This document shows, one piece after another, positions 26,956 to 37,769 of a stretch of DNA of 64,000 nucleotides. Source of the DNA: Diplocarpon mali (taxonomy: Eukaryota; Ascomycota; Leotiomycetes; Helotiales; Drepanopezizaceae); contig JAENRP010000051.1 of NCBI GenBank assembly GCA_024741835.1, positions 1-64,000 on the forward strand, given 5' to 3'. The notes beneath the pieces are model-generated. The model ran no database searches, was not told the DNA's origin, and saw only the letters and a program-made list of their open reading frames with translations. The translations under genes and the position numbers were made by a program. The first letter of the stretch is position 1. Every line of letters starts with the position of its first letter.

Positions 26956-28682
26956 CTAGAACTTCTGATGGAATGCGCTCCGCGCAATCTTACTCCGCAG
27001 CCGCTTCCCAAAAACATACATCGGCAAGGAAAAGCCCGAAACGGCCAGGTTCGCGACCGCGACGACGGTAAACACCGCCTTGGGGCCGGCGCGCTCGAAC
27101 CAGCCGTTGACGAAGTTGCTCATCACCAAGCTGATCAGGGCCTTGACAAAGTTCATCGTGACAAAGGCCTGCGCGGCGTGGCTGGCGTGGCAGTCCATGA
27201 CGTAGGTGAACATGGCGCTCGTAGCGAACGGCACGGCGGCCGTCTGCACCCCCAGGAAGGCGATGGGGACGGTGAGCGGGGCGCCGGCGGCGACGCTGTA
27301 CCCGAAGCCGACGTAGGCCACGCTCGACAGCGAGGCGGCGACGAGCATCAGCACGAGGCGGAACTCAGGCTCGTAGGTGCCGCCATTGCGCCGCGTCATG
27401 AACTGCACCACGGCGTCGGCGCAGTAGCCCGACACCAGCGTGCCTATGAGGCCGACGCCGAAGAGGGGCAGGTTGGTGAGCCCGATGGCTGACGGCGAGA
27501 GGTTGTAAGGCGGCGCCGAGAAGATCGTGTCCTGGAGGAGGGCGATGAGCGTAAGGCCCGCCGCGTAGACCGAGTACGTGAGGGAGGCGTAGATCACGGC
27601 CGGGAAGGAGATGAGCGGCAGGGGCTTGAAGGCAAGACGCCAAAACCCGGCCTTAGAGACGCGGCCCTGGAAGATGGTGAGGCGCTCCGTGTAGGGCTTC
27701 TTAGGCTCGGGGAGGACGATCTCGTAGACGCGGAGGGAGGACTTGTCGAAGATGACTGTGGTCTGCGGCTCCTGAGCGAAGAAGACCGTCTCGGGGACGA
27801 AGAAGTACATCATGGGGATGATGCCCGCGTAGATGGCTGCGCAGATGCCAAAGGTAAACTTGAAGCCGAGGTTTTGGATGATGAAGCCGGCGATCAGTTG
27901 ACTGGGTGTCGTTAGTTGCAGCCGCAGGTGTCACGGGTATCGGGGACGTACCCAAGCTTGACACCGCCCATGACGAACAGGTTCCAGATACTCAGCATCT
28001 TTCCTTTCTCGTGCACGAAAAAGAGCTCCGAGACCGTAGCACTGATGAGAGTCTCGAGCGGCGCGGAGGCGAAGCCCTGGATGACTCTCATCATCGTCAA
28101 CGACAAGAAGCTGCCCGCGAAGAAACCCCAGGCGCTCGTGCCGCACAGCGCAAACGCCGATACGATAAAGACTGGCCGCTTCCCCCACACCGCCGCCGCC
28201 GCCGCCGTGAAGAACGTGCCCCCTCCCGTCGTAAGCTGCATCAGGCCGACGATGCTAAACGAGACCTGATCGGTCGTGACGTTGAACTGTTTCCCGATGT
28301 CCTCCAGCCCAGTGGTGATCATAGGACCGAGTCTATGATTGGCAACGTCAGATCTTGACGCCCGAAGAGCGGGCTAGGAACGGACACTCACGAGACGGTG
28401 ACACCTGCTGTTAAGGAGAGGATGAGCAAGATCGACATCTTCGTCCCGGTCGACCAGTTGAGGGGGTCATTGGGACTGTCGGATGGTTGGGGGTTGAGAA
28501 CAACATCCCCGCGCTTCTTCGGCTCCTCATATTCCCAATCCTCGAGCTTCTCGGCGGTGACTTCTTCGTTGAGGTTGACTGTTCCCGGTACCTATAGCAA
28601 TGGTGAGCATTGCAGCACGAGCCGTGAGATGAGGACATACATATGGGTACTTGGGATCTTGTAGGATACCCCAGGAAAGCAT
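26956..28682 (-). CDS. MFS transporter (drug:H+ antiporter-1-like)
   Basis: Four exons (28682-28641, 28591-28392, 28332-27952, 27901-26956) give 522 residues with twelve predicted membrane helices. The N-terminus MLSWGILQDPKYPYVPGTV is the usual short cytoplasmic lead of this fungal subgroup, completed across a 49-nt intron; then DPLNWST leads into helix 1. The loop between helices 2 and 3 has the MFS motif A form AVWGKRPVF. The central loop after helix 6 carries VPETVFF and a charged stretch before helix 7. The last exon is markedly GC-rich in third positions compared with neighbouring genes. The substrate cannot be read from sequence; drug, polyamine or metabolite export are all possible. 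The LaeA-like methyltransferase lies on the same strand about 1.7 kb upstream, but no biosynthetic backbone gene is present nearby. Confidence 0.9.
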
Positions 28683-30382
28683 CTCTCGTTATAGCCTCGT
28701 CCAAGTCCCTCTACCCGACCACGACGGAAATACTCCAGAAAAAGCTGTAGACGCCGTTTGATTCTTCACTGGCAAGCCGATGAATCCAAAAGGAGAACGA
28801 ACAATATCCCGTACCTGAGGAGAGTCTGGAGAATTGGACTCGCCAGCCGATGACAGTAAGAAAAAGAGGCAAGCAAGTAAGGAGAGTGAGAGAGTGTGAG
28901 GGAGAAGGAGAACGAGCGAAATCGAAACTGAATGAAAGAAAGGGGCTGACGACAAGGAGATGAAGCGAGAGTAAAGGGGATGGAGAAGAAATCCCCAGCA
29001 GCGGCACTCAATGCATACTTAACCTACAGGTTGAGACTAATGGGAAAAATAGATTGCACGGTGGAGAGTCCGGGAGCTTTCACCAACGGGTATCCTACCG
29101 CTGCCCTGCCCTGCTCCGTGTGCCGAGCCCGAGCCTCACTCTGATAGATAGAGTTACCATGGTGTAGAGAAGTTTCACGGCTATTTGGTGTAGTATGCTG
29201 GAGCTGGACTGGATTTGCGTGTGCGGCAAGTTGATAGCAGTGGGTTGGCGACCACCCACTCTCTCCGCGCGGGTCCTCCCAGTCACACGGCTCATTGGAG
29301 GTTTGCAGTAGGCAAGCGAATGTGTCGTCTGAAGTGCGTTTCCCGTTGAAAGGGTTTGCAGTAAGCGAACGAATATGTCGTCTGAAGTGCGATTATTTTT
29401 GGGGCCAAAGAATAGCCCTGGAAGGCCCGCCCGCCTCAAGCCTCAAGGGGGACCCTTTAAGCATGGGCTAAGGAGGGAGTCCCGGGGGGCAGAGCACAGA
29501 GCAACGCTTGAAGAGACATACCATGGTCACTCTTGGATTCCCATGCTTGCGGCGAATAGGCTCCTCGTCTGACTACACTAGTCAGCCCGAACAACGTCGA
29601 TCCGGAAAATAGATCAGGATGATGATGAGCCAGGCGAACGTTTCGAGCTTCATCCATCTGATGTTCAGGCGCTGAGAAAATGAAAAACTTGAAGCCATCG
29701 ATCTGTGGACTTGGGACATGTGGACGACAGCAAACGGGCGACGAGTGCCAGCGCTTCACCATGGAGCTCGACTGGTGCTACTGCTTGGTAAACAAGAGAG
29801 TAGCGCTCGGCCTTGTAAAAAGAGTCAAGCCCACGAACCGGCAGGGCTTGCACAGCCGGCATGTCGATCATGAAGGCATGATAAATATCTCGAGAACCGA
29901 CAGGTTGGCCCGGAGAGCACTTGCAACAGGTTGACCAGTTCATCTTCAATCCCGCCCCAAAAGGGGCTCGGACCCGGCAGGCGACGAATCAGAGCGAGGC
30001 ATTTGCACATGACAAGGGGGTCGAGGCGATGCGCTGCACGGGGGCATTCTCGTAGAGGCAGCCTACTGGTGGTGAGCCAGACTCGAAACCGGGCGGGACG
30101 CGAATCACTGGTACGGCAATCTATCTGCTGCCGTGGCGATCGAAGTACGTGAAGAGCAGTGAAACTTTTCATTCAGGGAGTGGAGGATGTTGCCGGGAAT
30201 GAGACAAACGGCACGAGATTTGTGCAGGCGAAGCCCAGCGAAACAAATATCAACCGGCCAAAAACAGTGAAGCAACCCAAAACTTCGCAAAAATTGCAGA
30301 GACGGAAAATAAGTAGCAGCCAAGGCACGATGATTAAGATGCTCGCATGGCATATGGCGCCTATTAAATTATTCCATTCGTG
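28683..30382. other. Intergenic between MFS and methyltransferase genes
   Basis: It holds the MFS promoter and the 3' flank of the methyltransferase. A 37-bp block containing GTCGTCTGAAGTGCG occurs twice about 52 bp apart (near 29297 and 29349). Minus-strand frames of about 95 to 115 codons at 29665-30172 show no domain. Confidence 0.5.
29297..29386. repeat. Two-copy direct repeat (about 52-bp period)
   Basis: TTTGCAGTARGC is followed by GAATRTGTCGTCTGAAGTGCG in both copies, with five or fewer mismatches. It is a local tandem duplication in intergenic DNA. Confidence 0.7.
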
Positions 30383-32492
30383 CTATTGCAGCGGTTTCTG
30401 CGCATAAACGACCTTGATAAAATGGTACGGATGCGTTCTGCGATCGCGGACCGCACTACGCAGCTGGGCCCTACGTGAAAGTTGTCAGCTCCATCAACGG
30501 TGTGGTTTTCCTTTCTTTCTTTCTTTCTTTTTTTTTTTTTGAAAAAAAAAAAAAAAAGACATCTGCTACGAACATGAAGACTTGAACCTCTGGAACCGAC
30601 CACTGTTTGCTCTCGTCAGTCCGACCTTTGTTTCGCGACATTAGACGCGTTTCGGATGTACTCACACCTAAAACTCTCGTTAGAGTAGCAAGCGAGTACC
30701 CCTCCAGGCCGGCTGTTCTCGTGATTAGCATCAGGATGCATTTCCCCCCCTCCTTCTTTTCCTCGAGGACTGGCTCGTGCGAGTCGAGATGCAGGTTGAA
30801 GCGGAACATCACGTACTTTCAAAAGCTAACAGAGCCCATCGCCCCAACTCTCTCAATTTGCGATCGGCTGCCCATCCACCCAGGGGGACTTTGTACACCC
30901 GCTCCACGACATTCACGAACCCAGATTCGGCGATCTTCTGAGCCATGACGTCCGAAATCCTGAAATCCTGCCCCGTGATCTCGCTGGCTTCTGCAAAGAG
31001 CTGTCGGAATCTACATCAGCTGGGAATCTTAATATTGTGGAAAAGTGGACGACACAAGCGACTGTGTGCAGACGGAAATGCACTCACACGGCAAAACGTC
31101 CGCAGCGGACTGTCATCCGGGAGCGTGCCGTCGTCGCATCTGACCTGCAATGTTTCGAGTATCAGTGTCAACCCCATCATCGGAAAATTGCAGGAGACGT
31201 GAGAGCATCTCCTGTGGCGGCACTGTGAGTTGCACCACCCGGGAGGTCGCTCGTACATCGGCAGCACCTTCTATATGCTCGATATATCCACCTGGCTTCA
31301 GATGTCTACTCCTGTCAGTCTACTCTGGTACCCGTCGCCGACATGATACGACCCACCGGAGCGCCTGCGCGTACAAGGCCGGCCAATCTTGGATCGATCC
31401 AAACAGACCTCTGATATGGATGAAGTTAAAATAATTGGCAGGATAAGTCCACTCGTCGCTCGCATCGTCGATCTCGAATCTGCAGTTCGGGGGTCTACGG
31501 CAGGATTAGCATCGCCCCGCGGAGGGAAGACTTGGCGAACTCACACTAGATCTGGTTGAATGGGCGATAGATCCGTGCCTATTACTTCGGTGTGGGGATG
31601 CTCATCTGCGAAATCTATAGCCTGTTTTGATCGCTCGAGTCAGGGGCTGATCAAGATGGGGAGGGGAACGGTAGCACTAGCCCAGATCCCCGTGCCAGTC
31701 CCAATGTCCAGCACTCTCTGTCGGAATTCTCTTGGTCAGCTCCAAGAATGTGACTCGGTAACGCCCAGGTCATCCTACCTCGATGTTGGGATCGATGGGC
31801 GCAAGAGTCAAGCTATGGTCCAAAAGTAAAAGGAACTTGTGATGGCTTCCGAGCCCGGTCAGCCGAGCCCTGACTTGCCGGTGGGCACCGCTGCACTCAC
31901 GCGATATCCAGATTCTCGTTTTGTCTCTCGTCATTTGGCGCCCTGGAATGGAATGAGATGCGAGCATATCTTGCCGGGGACGGGGGAGGGGGGACCGACC
32001 ACTACCTCGACATCATCAGCGCGCGGTCTATTACAATACGGAGGATGGAACCTGCAAAGTGACGCAGGATAGACAGTTTGGGGGGGGGGGAGGGGGGAGG
32101 GGGGAGGGGGGAGAGGATATCAGGTAACATACGTATTGCCCGTCTTTGTAAGCATGATATCTCCGGCCATTCTCGATGCGGTATTGTGTGATACTCGAGT
32201 CCACCGAGAACGTATCCGCCCTAGACACTGCAGTCAGCAGGGCTGCGAAACGGGGATATCGCCTGGGGCATGGGGCATCGGGGCATTGCACGCGGGGGGA
32301 GGCTCTCAGTGCAGGATGGAAAGAAAAACACACGACTCGAAATCCGAGCCCTTCGACGAGCTCCCGTCACCCTGGGAAGAGCGCTTTGGCGCCCTGGTTG
32401 TCAGCGCCGTTTTTGCTCCTGTGTCATTTTTGCTGCCATGATGCGAGGAGGGTACGCACCGCCTCAATCTTGCCCTCCTCGTCTGTCGGCAT
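30383..32492 (-). CDS. LaeA-like SAM-dependent methyltransferase (start unresolved)
   Basis: Class I methyltransferase of the fungal LaeA/Methyltransf_23 type, assembled from about ten small exons. Exon 32220-32133 gives ITQYRIENGRRYHAYKDG. Later exons give LDHSLTLAPIDPNIE, motif I RVLDIGTGTGIW, AIDFADEHP, IGTDLSPIQP, NCRFEIDDASDEWTYP, IHIRGLFGSIQDWPALY, LKPGGYIEHIEGAAD, EASEITGQDF, ELGRWALLAFETGLEGYSLA and a final exon 30463-30383 ending VVYAQKPLQ. GTGTG binds SAM. LaeA-type proteins act in the nucleus on secondary metabolism, but most paralogues are uncharacterised. Oddities: the intron 31622-31681 restores the family sequence only if it uses a GC donor; the nearest consensus acceptor after exon 32220-32133 breaks frame, whereas one ending at 31927 keeps it; the last intron (30464-30569) contains a T/A-run inverted repeat. 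The end coordinate 32492 is a candidate ATG only; upstream sequence contains NNN at 32602-32604. Confidence 0.8.
30505..30557. repeat. Poly-T / poly-A inverted repeat with TTTC units
   Basis: CTTT units run into about 18 T, then a G, then about 16 A. This is a nearly perfect snap-back palindrome within the last intron of the methyltransferase gene. Confidence 0.8.
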
Positions 32493-32939
32493 GCTTGCTG
32501 CTGCTGTGGAACGGGCCGGTGGTGTTGGTGGGGATTGTTTTCCTGTCCGTGTGCAGCGTGTTCACGCGATTCGCGATTGGCACCGATGGAGAGAGAGAGG
32601 GNNNGGGAGGAGGGGCGAGAGAGGGAGCAAGCGGGAGAGGGAAGAGAGAGAAAAGAGAGAGAGACTTGAAAGTGTGCCCAGACGGTCGGGAACTGGCAAA
32701 ACCCGACAACCTTCCCCTCGGGACGATCGGATCGTATCACAAGGTGTACATACCGTGGTTAAGGTACAAGTATTTTTCCCATCTTTCTTAATACGCGCCG
32801 CACTAAGCCTCGCTCACCAACGGAAACCTTCCTTCGCGCATCCAGCAGCAGCAGCAACAGCAACGACAAGGGCCGACATCTCCACCCTCGTCCCGCTCGT
32901 TGAAATTCTAGAGCTGGCACGATTGAGCGAACCGACTCG

Positions 32940-32984
32940 TTTCTTTCTTCTTCTTCTTCTTCTTCTTCTTCTTCTTCTTCTTCT
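32940..32984. repeat. TTC trinucleotide microsatellite
   Basis: About 14 TTC triplets in an uninterrupted run. It would read poly-Glu or poly-Lys on the minus strand, which explains the lysine/glutamate-rich open frames there. Confidence 0.85.
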
Positions 32985-33216
32985 CCGGGCAAGGCGGGGG
33001 GAGAGGAGGGAGCCAGCACTGCGAAACATTGTGGTACCGAGTACGAGTAGCGGACTCAGTGCCCGTACTCTTTTTTTTTTTTTTTTTCACTCTCTTTTTC
33101 TGTCGTCTTTTCCCTAGATGTGTTTTCTTATTGGCTCCTGGTGGAGCTTCAAATCCAACTAATAACTGCAAGGAAAAGGGAGGGGGATGGAGAGTGGAAG
33201 GTGGCCGCGCGGAGAG

Positions 33217-33338
33217 TAAACTCTCTAAATCTTAGTACTTGTTTACCGTAACTCTTAGCACTGGTTTACCGTAACTCTCTACCTCTTAGTCGTTGTTTAC
33301 CGTAAACTCTCTACCTCTTAGTCCCTGTTTACCGTAAA
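33217..33338. repeat. Four-copy minisatellite ending in GTTTACCG
   Basis: Four head-to-tail units of 23 to 32 bp with the consensus TAAACTCTCTACCTCTTAG followed by three or four variable bases and TGTTTACCG. The third and fourth copies are nearly identical; the second lacks an internal stretch. It is followed by a short GACCC repeat. Confidence 0.85.
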
Positions 33339-34189
33339 AATCCAGCTGACCCGACCCGACCCTTCCCCACACCCCCACCCGAGCTTTCGGGTGAGGGTTT
33401 CTCCCTCATGTCTTAGGGTTTAGCTTCGCACCAGCACGTTCGAGGGCTTACTCATCGGAAAAGCGCCGGCTAGATCACCGACCAGGCGATTTCTGCCTTC
33501 GCTTGGAGCCCTCACGTCCGAAGAGCATATACGGGGGGAGAGGGACATCAACTGATTTCATGTTTCGAATCCGACATACTGCCCCAGTACAGGTGCCGAG
33601 TGAGGCTGGAGCCTGTCAGTAGGGGGAGCATGGAAAGGTGGGAGATCGGCAGCATCTCGGGATTTAAATGCTGCAACACGTGCTGGGTGCGCGGTACTGG
33701 TATACCATGTCCGAAGTAGCTGCCGTCCTTCGACAGCGACACCACGTGAAAAGCAAGCAGATGTGAAACCTTGCAAACCTGCCGTTGTCTCTCCCCTCTC
33801 TCCGCCCCCTCCCAGATTGACAGGCCGCACTACTCACTACCTACTCTCCTCGACTGTGGTGCATGGCATTTGCCTATCGCAGTAAGTCTCGGCACATCCT
33901 CTAACAGACCATAGCAGTATAACCTACCCACGCGCTCCTATGTGCTTCTTCACCCCAACGGATCCTGTCTCGGTCCCTACCATCCCACCTGGATACCTCG
34001 ATACCTGAGTAGCTTCGTCAATATCACAAGCCTTCAGCTCCACTCGTAGGCATCTGTCGAGTACCCCCAGCAACTCCAGAGATATCCCAACCTGCGAGCC
34101 CGACTTTGACCACGGGATGGCGGTGAAGCATGACGGTTTGTTAATAGGGATCAAGAGCCAGCCATAGGAAGCTCGGCTTACCTACAGTA

Positions 34190-34745
34190 GGGTGCAAATG
34201 GTTTGAGCATCCCCCCCCTGGCAGCCAAGGCTCACTTGCTTGATTTGGTATCGTCAATATTGCTTTTTAAAGGTAAATACTTGAATTCTTATATCTTACA
34301 TACGACCTTACAGCAGTAATAATATCTTATACTTAATAGTACATCATGGTAGCTAGTCAACATAGTAATCTGTTATCGATACTATGCTATGCTCCTTATG
34401 CTTCTCGAATTAAAGCATCTCAGGTTGCGCTGGAATCGGGAGCCCATTCGAGCTTAGGATATAATCAATAAAACGCTACTTTGATCACAGCCTAAAACTC
34501 TTGATTAAATTTATATTGACAGAATGAGGAGGCAATTATATTGCCCAAACATACATCTCTCGAAATATCACTCTTACCATATTCTCTCAATATAGCCTAG
34601 CTCTATTGCATTTCATAAATGACTTGAAAAAAGTTATGTTGTTAGCAGGAGACGTATTTAGAAGCAGAATAAGAGGAGTATCCAAATCAGATAAGTGAGC
34701 CTTGGCTGCCAGGGGGAGAGAGGGAGGTCAGACCTTTTGGCACCC
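34190..34745. mobile_element. MITE-like element with ~65-bp terminal inverted repeats and TA target site
   Basis: Left end GGGTGCAAATGG and right end, read inward, GGGTGCCAAAAGG are mirror images. Both continue to a long perfect block, CTGGCAGCCAAGGCTCACTT, and then TGATTTGG, giving an imperfect inverted repeat of about 65 bp. TA flanks both ends (34188-34189 and 34746-34747), as expected for a target-site duplication of the Tc1/mariner/pogo group. The interior is AT-rich and has no open frame, so the 556-bp element is non-autonomous. Which transposase family mobilised it cannot be read from this copy. Confidence 0.8.
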
Positions 34746-35530
34746 TACTATACCTAGTTGAGCCAATATCTGACAGACAACCTTGATATCTACTACATCA
34801 AAACCTGTGACATTCTGTCCTTACGCCTTCGCCTTGAGCATCGAAAAAACATCGCTGGACCTTCCAAGCCGACCTCGAGAGGCTCCGCATCCCGCCTCTG
34901 AGCGTCAAAGCCAAGCTGTGAGGTAGCAACGGTCGGTAGCAGTCATCCGATATAGACCATCCATACAGAGTCCAGATCCAGAGTTCCAAGCAGACCACCT
35001 CCTGCAAAGGATAGGCCACAATACCTCGCCCTCACCGCCGCACCGCGAGTGGAGGTCCTCGCAGCGAGAGTTCCCAACGGCCAAGCACCCGACCTAGCTC
35101 GGAACAGAACCTGATCGACAATCGCGTCTCCTGCTGTGGCCGCTGGAGGGGCGGAGCAGCAGAGTATAGCAGGTCAGTTCTCGCCCGAGTGACGGCCGTC
35201 CTCTGTCGAAGACTCGGAAATACACGGTCCGGTTGAAGAGTACCCAGGGGCTTAGCGGAGGTCTGTTATCGATCGAGTGGTACCGACAGACTACTTCTAC
35301 CTCGTTCTACTTTGTCGTAGAGTAGAAGAGCTCGGGCGCTCCTGTCCTATCCTTCCCTAGGCTCCCAGCCCTCAGCGAACTCCGCCGCTCTACACGGTAG
35401 AGCGTGAGTTATAAACAAGCACGTGCCATGCCCCGTGACTCGACAGCCAGCAAGATCAGAGAGCCCTCTCTGTCTCCCAAAGGACTAATGCGTAAGTACC
35501 TCGCACTCTTGTAACTTGAGCAACATATTT

Positions 35531-35612
35531 AGGACTGTGGTACAGCGGTTAAGTGTTGTCCCTGGTCCTAAGCAGGGGTCGCTTACTAGCTGAACGTGGT
35601 AGTAATAGTCCT
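35531..35612 (+). pseudogene. tRNA-like relic
   Basis: AGGACT and AGTCCT could pair as an acceptor stem. GTGGTACAGCGGTTAAG resembles an A box and D loop, and CCCTG/CAGGG could close an anticodon-like stem with the loop GTCCTAAG (eight bases, one more than normal). No B box (GGTTCGANTCC) is present, so this is not a functional tRNA. It may be a decayed tRNA or a tRNA-derived SINE head, or chance. Confidence 0.25.
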
Positions 35613-37769
35613 AGCACAAGTCTACACTGATGGATATATATATATAGATATATATATGTACCCTTCAGCATCGAATTACACTGCGAAATATAGTAGAACA
35701 CTCCGTCGAAAGCAGCTTAGAGACATTATCGACTTCAACTACGACCGGCCCTCCCCTGTCGACCAGGGACAAGCCTCGACCGCTGTGCCGCTGTACTGCA
35801 GTGACCGTGTCTTTTCCTATCCGGAGTAGTCTCCATGTAGAGTGAACATCTAATCCTTCGCTCCGGGAAGAAAGGTAGGTCGAGGCGGAGGTATCTCCGT
35901 GGGAGGCTTTCGGGCTTGGGACTAGGGGGCCCGCTTGGATGTACTCCAGTCGAGGCATGTAAGGGCTGAACCGGATATCCGCCTTGTCCTGCGCACTGTC
36001 GCTAGTTCAGAGGGACACACGACCTCGAGAACCGTCCAGGTGCTGCCGAGGGGAGGGGTACTTCTGCGGTAAGTCACCGCTGTGCTCAGAGCTGACCAGT
36101 GCCCTTCGTCGTTCGCTTTCAAGGGCTGTGCTGGCTCTCCAGTCTGCGCTTCAACTTTGGTCGGTGGCGTGACTGCCGTCACGCAATACAGCTGGTTGCC
36201 GGACGTGTGGGCTTTGTTTACTCGGTGCTGTTTACTCGGCTCTGTAGAGCTGTAGAGAAGCGCGCCCTCGCTATCCCACACGCGCCCCCCCTGCCCTCCT
36301 CTTCCATATTAATCATCATAATCATCGTTAAATTCCTGGCCTACCCTGCCAAAAGAGAGAGAGAGAGCAGACACAACCCTATCCAGCGGCCGTACCAGCG
36401 GCTCGCCTCGCGCGCGGCCACGAATTCCCGTTCCCTTGCACGCGTCGCATCGCACCGCATCGCATACGCACGCGCGACCCGGGGAAACCTCGAGCAGGGA
36501 GGAGACCTCTCTGCCCTGCACGCCGGCAACTGACGGCGGAATGCGGGGTCTACACGGGAATGGCCACGGGAGAGGAGAGGAGAATGGCGGGGCGGGGTGA
36601 CAGCGAACTGTGCAGATCTGCGATGCATAGAGCACCGTATCATAGGAAGGTGATGGATGCTCGTATACTTGGTACGAGTACCTCCCCTACCGACTATGTA
36701 GGCCCTGGTCTGGGAGCGAGGGGGCAGACAAAGTCACGAAGGAGAGATGCTGTTGTATGGACGGCTCTCGATCAGTCGCCCAGTAGAAAGAAGCGTGACG
36801 AGATGCTGACCAGTGTCGGCGTAGTGCACGGGCGGTGAAGGGGGCGAAAAGGGGGGGAGGCGGGCAGGCGGGGGAGATGCATGAGAACAAGACGGAGATG
36901 GGACGCAGATGTTCCCTCGGGGTTCCACGGAGCTGGCGCGGAAACGGCAAATAGATACCGCTCGGCTAGATGTCAGGGGCAGATTTCTTTGGTCCCAAGA
37001 AAAAGATACGACTTGTGGCTTCTGGCTGAGGAGGCCGAGGACGCTGCTCCCAGGCTCGTGAAGCAGAACAACGGGGGAGCGGCGGTGACGGGTTGGGAGG
37101 GACGGGCGTTGGCATCCTCGCCAGATGACGGACGGATGAGCATCACATAGAAAGAAACAGCACCAGAGCAGAGGAGAGAATGGACCCGGGAACGTTCCGA
37201 CTTGGAACTTCCAGAAAGACATACGGGAAGGAGAGCAACCCCCGCCTGACCTCGCCGCGTCGTCACACGAAACCGAACCCTTTCCGGCTATGCAGCTGAT
37301 GGCAGCAGATATACACACGCGAGACCGCTCGCTCTACAAGAACGCATGCTCCTGACGCGCCAGTCCCTCCGGCTCATCGTCCGGAGCCGGGCAGCTCGCA
37401 GACCTCGGCGGCGGCGCGAGCTCGGGCGCGTGGGCCGTCGGCGAGGCAGCAGACGGCGGCGATGCGTCGTGTTTGACGTCCTGTGCGAGGGAGAGTCGTT
37501 AGCCGTGTCCTCGGGGGTGGGACTGAGACGCAAAGGAATGTTGTAGATTGAGCACCGCAGGCTGCTCGGGCGACAGCGAGAGGAAGTCTCTCTGGCTGCC
37601 TCCGACGCCACACGGACCGACACTCGGGGCACGGGGGCGAGGTGGCGGTTAAGCGAGGAGGATGGGAACCCACTATTGTTATCCTCGGGGTCGTCTGTTG
37701 ACTTCCGCTCGCTAGGCGACGGCTGATGCAGCTCGACTGCTCCTCGACTCTCCTGCGACATCTCTCTCA

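Larger units (their letters stand above)
32493..37769. other. Repeat-rich gene desert
   Basis: About 5 kb without a supported protein-coding gene. Contents recorded separately: a TTC microsatellite near 32940, a minisatellite with GTTTACCG at 33217-33336, a MITE-like element at 34190-34745 and a tRNA-like relic at 35531-35612. Short AT tracts lie near 35632-35656. Frames of 90 to 190 codons at 35665-37318 overlap on several frames and show no domain. Some of 36.7-37.7 kb could be the 3' part of the membrane-protein gene that follows. Confidence 0.55.

Noticed and set aside
27365..27643. Open frame overlapping the MFS gene on the same strand
   Set aside because: Shadow of the GC-rich MFS exon; His/Arg/Pro-rich translation with no family features.
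33405..33425. TTAGGGTTTAG resembling telomeric repeat
   Set aside because: A single partial copy, not an array; common by chance.
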